From: Kuschelorhynchus macadamiae | Taxonomy: Eukaryota > Arthropoda > Insecta > Coleoptera > Curculionidae | Reading direction: 5' to 3' | Assembly: GCA_030620095.1 (NCBI GenBank) | Contig: JAUTXW010002471.1 | Span: 107,001-171,000 of the forward strand | Length of the DNA: 64,000 nucleotides | Shown: piece by piece, positions 56,801-64,000 of the stretch | Layout of the letters: each line of letters starts with the position of its first letter | Numbering within the stretch: the first letter of the stretch is position 1 | The notes under the pieces: model-generated | Databases searched by the model: none | What the model was told of the DNA's origin: nothing | What the model saw: only the letters and a program-made list of their open reading frames with translations | Program-made: the position numbers and the translations under genes

Positions 56801-57662
56801 CTTATGTTTGATTTCACTTGTGAAGGAAAGGTTGTCACCTTCTAGATAGAAAATGTCTTCGAAATTGACACAAAGATTTGTGATTAATTCTTTTTCTTCT
56901 TCGTTTAAATGGTCAAGTCTAAGCTGGGATCTAATAGTCGGGATTCTATTTGAAGTTTGAAATTCGGGAGATTCGGGAAGATTGAAATTAAGAAGTGTGT
57001 GTATGGAAAATGGTTCTATTTCGATATTTGAAAAATCAATTGTTTTTGGGATTGCGTTCCCATTGATAATTGTTATCAAAAATTCGCCTTTTTGATTGAC
57101 CTGGACAAGGGCATTTGGGATATGTACTTTTTCTATTTCTTTTCGGGATAAAATAGCATCGGTATTGATTAGATGACATTTTAATTTAAAAACTTGTTCT
57201 GTTCTACCTTGTATAGTTATTTTATTTTTATTTGCCTCGTATATTTCGAGTTCTGTTGAAGAGTAATTGTCTTCAACTTTATACAGTGGTAGTGTTTTAA
57301 AATTGGTAATAAGTTGTTTATTTTTTAAATCGATTGTACATTCGTAGTGTTCTAGGAAGTCAAGACCTAGAATTCCGTCAAAATCAATGTCTAAGTTGTA
57401 AATATAGACTTTGTGAGGGTCACCGTTGTTAAAATTTATCAAAGTTGATTCAGTTATTAAAAGTTTTTGTTCGGTAATGCCTTGAATTGTTGCATTTTCG
57501 GGGAAACGATTTGGAAAGTTCTTTACTGTATTTTCTTTGAAAATTGAAATACCTGCACCAGAATCTACGAGTAGTTTGAAAGTATTTGTTGCGTCTTTAA
57601 TATAGTAAAGATTTTTGGGATTTATAGCAAGGAAGGGATTTAAAGAAATTGTTGTTCGGGGA
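53851..57662 (-). pseudogene. pol: Errantivirus Pol (protease, RT, RNase H, integrase), interrupted
   Basis: Pol is in the -1 frame relative to the Gag 3' part and overlaps its end. Order: protease LLVDSGAGISIF (about 57560), RT with SPWSSPVW, FTTLDLASGFHQIEI, FGLKNAPSTFQ and YMDD (about 56300), RNase H (TDASAF, ETNYSTIERELLAIV), and integrase with an HHCC region (HLGIN..CETCQK) and DDE core (IDIFEY, HCDYGREF, GSLERFH). Breaks: an extra base in an A8 run near 56637, TAA at 56092, and TAG at 55867. The last intact piece is 660 codons (53851-55833). Confidence 0.9.
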
Positions 57663-58320
57663 AATTGAGTGAGGGATTCAAATCGTCTAGCGTGAGAGTT
57701 TCGATTTGGGCTTGTATTTGATCTGTTTCTATAGGGGCTCGATTGGGTGGATGGTTTTGATTTGGGGATAAAAGAAAATTTCGATTTTCCTCGATTGGAA
57801 AATTTTGGTCAAAGACTACCATTGGTTCGTTAAAGTTTAAATTGGGATCTGGATTCTCATAAGAATTGTCGTATTCGTTTTCGAATAAAGTAGAGGGGTC
57901 TTCATAAGAAAAGAATGAGGGATCTTGATAATCTTGTTGATAGTCGTTAAAATATTTTTCTTGACTGTTATCGGTGCTAACTAAGTGAGCTTTGAAATTA
58001 GGATTTTTCTGAATTACTGAGGGTCGAGAATAATTAAAATTCGGTTGACGTTGGAAATTATTTTGATTTGATTGGTTATTTGTAATATTTGGGGTTTGCG
58101 TATTTGGGCTTCTTTGTTGTTGCATGTTTGGTCTATGTGACTGAAAAGAATTTGTTTGCGGGGCAAATTGGGGTCGCTGAAAATTTGAGTTTTGGGAAAA
58201 ATTGGGACGTGGTTGTCTGTTATTGGCATGGTATTGATTTGCTGAATGACCAATACGTCCACATTTAAAACATTTTTGAATGTTTGGTTTTTTCAAAGGT
58301 TGATTGAATGGTTTTTTCAA
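57640..58320 (-). pseudogene. gag: Errantivirus Gag, nucleocapsid part
   Basis: A Gln/Asn/Pro-rich frame with a single zinc knuckle CFKCGRIGHSANQY, in which the last ligand position is Tyr instead of Cys, so the knuckle is probably non-functional. It follows the capsid part in another frame across a T5 run (plus strand 58335-58339), where one base is missing relative to a continuous Gag. A 25-bp direct repeat (KKPFNQPL read twice) sits at the junction. The stop at 57640 overlaps the pol frame. Confidence 0.75.
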
Positions 58321-58937
58321 AGGTTGATTGAAACTTTTTGAGATTCGAAATAGGACAATTGAAGTTCACGTCGAATACGTATTTGGGCTTCAAGAAGATC
58401 TCTTGGGTTACTGGCACGAATTATATGTCCAATACGGGGTTCGAGACCAGTTAAGCGGGTGCTCAGGGACATGGATTCGATCAGGGTTATTTGAGCTTGT
58501 TTCTGTTGTGGGGTGAGATTAGACTTTTGTATATTAGCATGCATTCTTGCATTTAGCACTTGAAGTCGGTTGAGCAAGGTTAAAGGACTCTCATTAGGTA
58601 ATTGTTTGATGCGTTGTAAGTCTTGTATTAAAGAAGACAAGTCTCGCGTATCTCCGAAGTGAGAATTTAAAAGTTGTTTTATTTCTGAGTAAGAAATAGG
58701 ATTGCGAGAGCTTATTAGCTGCGCTGCTCTTGCACGTAATTTATTTTTTATGTGGATTACTAATAAATCTTTTTGATCGCGTGTAGACGTATTGTAAGCA
58801 CAATCACAAGCATTGAGAAATGTTTGGAGAAAAATTTGATCACCATCGTATTCAGGAATTATCGAAAATATTTTAGATAATTTATACGGTTCAATTTCGG
58901 GTGTCTCAGGGACATTTTGTATTCCGTTATCAGTCAT
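58317..58937 (-). pseudogene. gag: Errantivirus Gag, matrix/capsid part
   Basis: 206 codons from ATG at 58937 (MTDNGIQNVPETPEIEPYKL). It is helical, with the LLVIHIKNKLRARAAQLI and SLIQDLQRIKQLPNESPLTL segments usual in the retrotransposon Gag domain that forms the particle. The frame is lost at the junction with the nucleocapsid part by a single-base shift in a homopolymer, so Gag is split. Confidence 0.8.
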
Positions 58938-59559
58938 GGTTGCTCAATATATCACAATATCAAAATGAAATAATATAGGCACACAATATTATATAAAAAG
59001 GATACGAACTTAAAATTAAGAATTTAGGTTGATTGGCAGTACGTAAAGTAGTACACAAATCAACGTAAATTAAAGCAATACTAAAATCTACAAAATTTAA
59101 ATTTTTTCTTGAAATTTGATTAACTGTATAATCAAAATTTGAAATTAAAATATTCTTTTGGATTTTTGAAATTTGTTTTTGAATTCAGTTTTTCGTTAAC
59201 TAATTATCAAAATTGAAAAATCGAACAGTTTCCTTCAATTTGAATAAAAATTTCAATATTTTTGGAAAATTAAAAAAGATAAAGAAAATTAATAAACGAG
59301 ATGATTCAGTCTTATGTTACTAGTAGAAACATCAGACTTCGTCGTGTTCTCTGCAGCAAATTCTACCAGGGGCTTCACTAGGTGTTCCTAATCCGTAGAT
59401 TGACTGCGAGTTGGTGACGTCGGGTCGTGATTTTCTCTGTTTTTCTTGTTTTTCACAGGTTCTTCTGAACAATGGATTGGGATCCTCCGTCGACAGTTAG
59501 AGTGCACAAGGGCTTCGTGTTCTGTTAGACGTTTTCAGATCCTACCGACTGCGCTAGTT
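58938..59559 (-). other. Errantivirus 5' leader
   Basis: 622 bp between the 5' LTR and Gag; AT-rich, no frame of note. It would hold packaging signals. Confidence 0.6.
59539..59556 (-). other. Primer-binding site, tRNA-Ser-like
   Basis: On the minus strand TAGCGCAGTCGGTAGGAT lies three bases after the 5' LTR. It is complementary to the acceptor end of tRNA-Ser (ending CGACTGCGCCA) with one mismatch near the start, as in 17.6/297-like errantiviruses. Confidence 0.65.
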
Positions 59560-60018
59560 TGTTAAATCACTTTCTTGCCAAATTACTTTTTAAAAAATTA
59601 TTTTATTACTCAAAAAAAAATACAAATTAAAATATATACATTTGAACTTGCAAAGAGTAATATTTAACAAAATGAATTCAAGCTAGACTGAACTGTACTT
59701 TATACAAAGAAAAATAACTATTTATATGTTTCGTTATGCTGACTCAGCGGGAACTGTTTACTTCGTTCTTGAACACTTGGGTCAGGACGTGGGTTCTGCT
59801 GATGAAGCTTTCTTGGTATAGACTTGTTTTCGTAAACAAGTAACACCTGCTGTTTATGAGAATAGGATGATCTACGTTATTGACTGATATGTGATACTTT
59901 GTTATTGAGATAAGCTTGGCTTTCTGAATAACTGCATTGGCGGGTGATAGCTGATAGTCTGGGAACCAAGGTTAGCATAACTTGTATGATGAAATAGCTG
60001 GTGAGAATAGATATAACA
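59560..60018 (-). repeat. 5' LTR of errantivirus
   Basis: 459 bp, begins TGTTAAATCAC and ends ATATAACA on the plus strand, paired with 52078-52542. Confidence 0.95.
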
Positions 60019-61984
60019 TATATGTATTTGTTACTGCGAATAATACTTCATAGTAATTTCCTATGTAAAGTAATTATATAATTACTACTGCCAAGGAGCT
60101 ACTTACGAAATTGACTCCAAGGTCGTAATTTCTTTTCAGTGACATAATAGTAATTTCTCAACGTTACTGCTTCTAATCTGTTTACTAAATTACAACTTTT
60201 AAGTATCAGAACCTTCCCGAACCTAGTAGCGACTACTCCACTTGAATCCATTACTTCCAAGTGTACTCCTATAAGGTATTACTATAAAGTAAAACAAGTT
60301 GCAGAGTAGAAAAAGTTATCGTTTAATGTTATTTTAAACTGGCTATTACCAGCCTTTATTCTTCGGTCGCAACTTAGAAGTAAGAATTACAGTAATTATT
60401 TACTACAAGGATACATTTACCTCTTGTACTTGAGGTTCCGGAGATAGAGGGTGCTGGTACGAGAATCGGTCTACAGTGACTTTATAAGGACAGTGGTGAC
60501 AATAGAAGCTGTACCTGCCATATTGATGCAAAATTTCTAAAGGTTTAAATGGCAGACATATTATCGTTAGTTTTTCGCAAAATATAACTAAATTAATCTA
60601 CTTTAACACTACAAAGTCTACAAAGAGTAATATGCCGCAGCTAAAATAACACACTAAAACAAGAAACCTCATAAGAAACCCACGTAGACAAAAAGTAAAC
60701 AAAACTATTTTAGCGGTAATATGGCCGAATCAATCCAAAATTGGTTACCCTATTGTCGCCACCGTTCTTATAAAGTCACTGTAATTCGGTATAAAGCTAT
60801 TGACTCCATCATATTCGGTCCAATTTTGTCAATCTCAATTAGTTGTGTGTGTTATAGACCATAACCTACGAGTTAAAATGACAATGTCGTCAAGTCCCAT
60901 AAGAAAAAAAGTAGCTTTCGTGATTTATATACATTTTGTAGAAAACTAAAAATATCATAATTTAGTTATGTCATACCTGAATAAAACAACATAAAGCGGT
61001 AGTTTAAGGAAACACCGTAACGTACCACATTACTGTTCAAGACTTCAAAGTAATTAGGTATAAGTAACAGCTGCGTATTTAAAGAATCCAAAACGATAAA
61101 AGCGCATGGGGGCAGTCGTAGACCCTTGATGTTAAGTAATTTTCTCAGTAAAGAAATGCAGCTAACTTCAAAATAAAAGTCCAATAGAACGCCATTGTTC
61201 ATTTTCATCTCCTCTATAAATGTTTAGCTATGATGTTTATTTTTGTAAGTATAAAGATTAAAAATGCATACACATTAAACATCACGTTAAAAAAAGAATC
61301 ACTCTTTATAATAAGATATTTAATGACAATTACCATTTAAAACAAAGTCCTAAATTAAATTTTTGAGATTTAAATTGGCCATATATTTGACCAAAATGTA
61401 TTGAAAATTAACGAATTTTAAAGGCGCGTCATTTTTCTACGACAATCATCACCATATTCACCAGAGAAATTGCCTGCGTTTTAATTTTAGGTCCTTGGCA
61501 TAGCTAGAGAACTACGTGAAACGCGTGTATCCTACCTCAACAACTAATAACGTATCCTATATACCTTCTACACCATTTTCCCAATTTGAGTGTTTGTAGT
61601 CGCCATGATTGCTTTGTTTGTATTAAAAAGAACCATACATATTTTTCAAACGGATTAAATAAAGACAGAAATAGGGAAGTAAGAAATAGGGTGAATTATT
61701 ACTATTTGCCTACTTAAATGGAACCACACAATTCCCTACTATCTACGTAATTATAACAGTCATAATTAGATGTTATTCACGAAATAGTTACCCTAAAATT
61801 TTTCCCCATTTTGGTAATGACTACGTAGTCTCAGCTTAAACAGAACGTGGAGACACCAAGTTCTGGTTGCTTCATCGAAAATACTTGTGGTAACAATGAC
61901 GTATTCATGCCTAAAAGTGCTACTTGGGATATGTGACCAATAAGCATTCAATGGACTCATAGGTCATTGGAAGGTCTGCTGGTT
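60019..61984. other. Unidentified insert between LINE fragments
   Basis: About 2 kb beyond the errantivirus with no coding frame I can name. The errantivirus TATA duplication implies that 52010-52077 is its left flank, so this is probably one older unknown element into which the errantivirus went. Confidence 0.4.
60474..60781. mobile_element. MITE with ~32-bp inverted termini, TA-flanked
   Basis: Left end CAGTGACTTTATAAGGACAG and right end, reverse complemented, CAGTGACTTTATAAGAACGG; the match continues to GACAATAG with about three mismatches in all. TA stands on both sides (60472-60473 and 60782-60783). Length 308 bp, no coding capacity. Confidence 0.85.
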
Positions 61985-63170
61985 TAGTTCTCTTCTTGGG
62001 TTTGTCTCTTCCTGTTGTTACATTTCGAGTATCTTTTCAATCTAGTGCTGAATACTGTCAGTTTTTGTTTCAGAGTACCAATAACTTCATCCACCGTCTT
62101 GTTTGGTTGTGTGTGTTTTATACTTTTCTAGGATTTGTTGTGCTTTTCTTTTCAGTTTCATGCTAGGTTTCTTCTTATATTCTACTAGTTGTGCTATTTG
62201 TGTTCTCTTAAGGGCTACTTTCTTTTTAAGTCTGCTCTTCCATGGCGGGATTTTGTCTTGCTTTTCTATGTTCCCTCTCATTTCTTCTAAGTTTTTAATC
62301 TTCGCCCCATTACATTTGGTTGCAGTGTATGCCATGCAGTAGATCATTAAGTCTTCAAAAGTCTGCACACCCAGAGTGTGAGTTGCCATTTGGGCCGTTT
62401 AGTACCTGAATTACTCTGGATAATTTTCGGGATGTTTTCTGAACTGGGATCTAAGGTCTGATACCATTATACTTCTGGTGTGCCTGTTTCAGTATGTCTT
62501 TCAATATATATGACAAAGTTTTCTTGAGGTTGTTTCGTTCGTGAGTCTGTATTCTCTCATTTGTTCTGTTTGTGGGTATGTGTTCTTTGTGCCATTCGTG
62601 TTACTTTTTTCTTTTCCTGATGATTCATTTTGTGTGTTGGTTGGTCTCCGTTCATACTCAGCAAATTTCGCACTTCTTGTTTAATTTGGTCTAACATTGG
62701 CTGGGGAAGCAACTTATTTTTCAAGATTGCTCTCTTTTGATCTGCTATTCTTTGTTTGTTTGCTGGTATATCTGGATATTATTTGAAAGCTTCATGCATC
62801 TTCCCGATGTAGGCAGTCAAATCTGTTTCGAGTCTGGTGACGTCCTAGTATGCTCACATGACGGATTGGTTGAGTTTTGTTATCCATTTCATGCGAGTCC
62901 TTGCTCTAGCCACTCACGTAGGGTGATGTTTTGTATCCTGGGAAATATTTCTAGTATTCGTAGTTCTTACTGTTGTTGGCTGGCTACTTATTGCTGCTTT
63001 GGTGGTTGTCGGCAAGCCCGGCACAGCATTTTCAGCAGGTTTCCGATATGTTTCTTGTTTTGGTGTAACATCCAGTTGGTTTCTTTCAGTATTTTGTGGT
63101 GGTAAGAGTTCAAAGTGTCCTGCTTCCGGGTTGCCTATTAGTAATAAATGTATGTTCCTCAGATGATTTC
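61985..63170 (-). pseudogene. RLE-class LINE fragment C (N-terminal region)
   Basis: The minus strand reads RTRMKWITKLNQSVM, LETDLTAYIGKMHEAF, QRIADQKRAILKNKLLPQPM, IKQEVRNLL, then a polar stretch, PWKSRLKKKVALKR and LKQKLTVFSTRLKRYSKCNN. This is the N-terminal order (DNA-binding 'RTRxKW' region, 'YPxxxxxRVxxQxxxI' region, basic helix before RT) that I associate with R4-like RLE LINEs. Stops occur. The next expected part, the start of RT, is fragment B at 52 kb on the same strand. Confidence 0.65.
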
Positions 63171-64000
63171 TCTAGCTAACTGTTGTAGGATCCGCCTGTT
63201 CAACGCTTTGCCACCACTGTCCCGTATGCTGTCACCCTCAGCAATGGCCCCAAGAGTGCCCTGGAGATCCCCAGGCAGCGTCTTTTTTCCAAGGCTTCTC
63301 GTTTATACCATTTTCATGGGTTCGCAACCGTTTACCCTTGGTGGGCCAGATAACCCCAGTAAGTTCCGAAAGATGGTGCAGTCCGTCCAAAATATCGTCC
63401 TCTAACTTTTTTTCGCCAAATTGACGTGGACCACGAGATGCAAATGCTTTGATGTATGAAAGAATCTCCTCCTGACCCCTCAAATTAATTTATTCGACTC
63501 CGGATCTTTTGATAATATCAATTTGATTATAACGTCATTTGTCTAAGAATAATGACATCACACACTTATTTCTTAAATGCAACACCCTATATGTATTTTT
63601 TTTCTGATCAGTGAAACTATTTTGTTGAAAATGGCGTCACAAAAATATTATTTTGGTCCGCTTAAAGCCCTTTATCGGCCAAACGGTTGAACAAAATAAC
63701 TTACACTATTTTAAACTTTTGAATTCTGTTCCATGATATTCTGTTCCGGTTTAGCCGAAATGTCTAAATTATAAATTGGTGTCCATATCCGGTTTGAATA
63801 AAAGTGTCTGAAGGATAACAGTTGCTGTTATCCAATAGATTTTAAAAGGTTACTATAGGAAAGACGAAAGCGCAAGTCATTTCTTTCTAAGTTTAACCAT
63901 TTGGGCGATAGATGATTTTAAGTGGCTCACTCACAATGACAATTTTAAATCGCCATTTTCTCAAAAAGAGTAGAATTTTGGTATAGGACATGTGTGTTTA
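63171..64000. other. Stretch without recognisable gene
   Basis: A minus-strand frame at 63238-63483 may be 5' LINE sequence. The last 400 bp resemble in part the 6.8-7.05 kb region (shared CCATTTTCTCAAAAA and a nearby GTATAGGA). Nothing further could be assigned. Confidence 0.35.

Larger units (their letters stand above)
52078..60018 (-). mobile_element. Errantivirus-type Gypsy (Ty3) LTR element, 7.9 kb
   Basis: Two direct repeats beginning TG and ending CA on the plus strand flank Gag, Pol and Env coded on the minus strand. TATA stands on both outer sides (52074-52077, 60019-60022), the target preference known for 17.6/297-like errantiviruses. A tRNA-Ser-like primer site and a short purine tract sit next to the LTRs. 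The LTRs differ by roughly eight substitutions and two small indels over about 460 bp, so the insertion is not very recent. All genes are broken. Confidence 0.9.

Noticed and set aside
62737..63105. 122-codon plus-strand frame, Cys/Ser-rich
   Set aside because: It is the opposite strand of the LINE N-terminal fragment; no family resemblance.

Overview
The window looks like an AT-rich insect genome segment made almost entirely of nested, decaying transposable elements. I see no convincing single-copy host gene, and no rRNA, tRNA or CRISPR. The insect origin is inferred from four things: an env-carrying errantivirus-type Gypsy element, an arthropod-type Polinton, a short run of TTAGG-like telomere-type repeats, and the mix of hAT, mariner-like and restriction-like-endonuclease (RLE) LINE relics. 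No species can be named from sequence alone.

Left part (1-20254). Dead transposase pieces lie at 1.17-1.86 kb (ZMYM-type hAT), 2.46-3.21 kb and 14.08-14.32 kb (two pieces of one CACTA/tnp2-like protein), and 19.16-19.61 kb (another hAT). A large inverted-repeat structure (7.41-13.97 kb) is built from satellite-like arrays. A minisatellite lies at 14.69-15.59 kb, and long stretches hold nothing recognisable.

Backbone of 19.6-63.2 kb. One minus-strand RLE-class LINE (R2/R4-like) appears to be broken into four collinear pieces: N-terminus at 63.2-62.0 kb, start of RT at 52.0-51.67 kb, RT palm/thumb at 32.88-31.46 kb, and zinc knuckle/C-terminus at 20.25-19.65 kb. Two gaps are explained by identifiable insertions. 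The first is a ZMYM-type hAT element (20255-31463, near-identical 8-bp target duplication, transposase remnant at 29.7-31.4 kb, itself full of later insertions including a mariner-like element). The second is a Polinton (32887-51668, perfect 6-bp duplication CAAGAC, 184-bp inverted repeats). A third gap contains an errantivirus (52078-60018, TATA duplication) plus about 2 kb of unidentified DNA.

The Polinton carries three tandem paralogous small genes; a morphogenesis block (major capsid, small basic protein, penton, adenovirus-type protease, PLA2/membrane-active minor protein, A32-type packaging ATPase, conserved protein, coiled-coil proteins); a chromodomain integrase; and protein-primed DNA polymerase B with an N-terminal zinc finger and a probable 59-nt intron. 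It also carries unusual accessory genes: a BIR domain protein, a RING protein, a membrane glycoprotein, an acidic Cys-rich protein and a repeat-rich protein. Many genes are interrupted. Most single-base frameshifts fall in A/T homopolymers, but in-frame stops and a small deletion in the polymerase show real decay as well.

The errantivirus (minus strand) has LTRs, a tRNA-Ser-like primer site, Gag, Pol and Env, all interrupted; Env lacks its middle.
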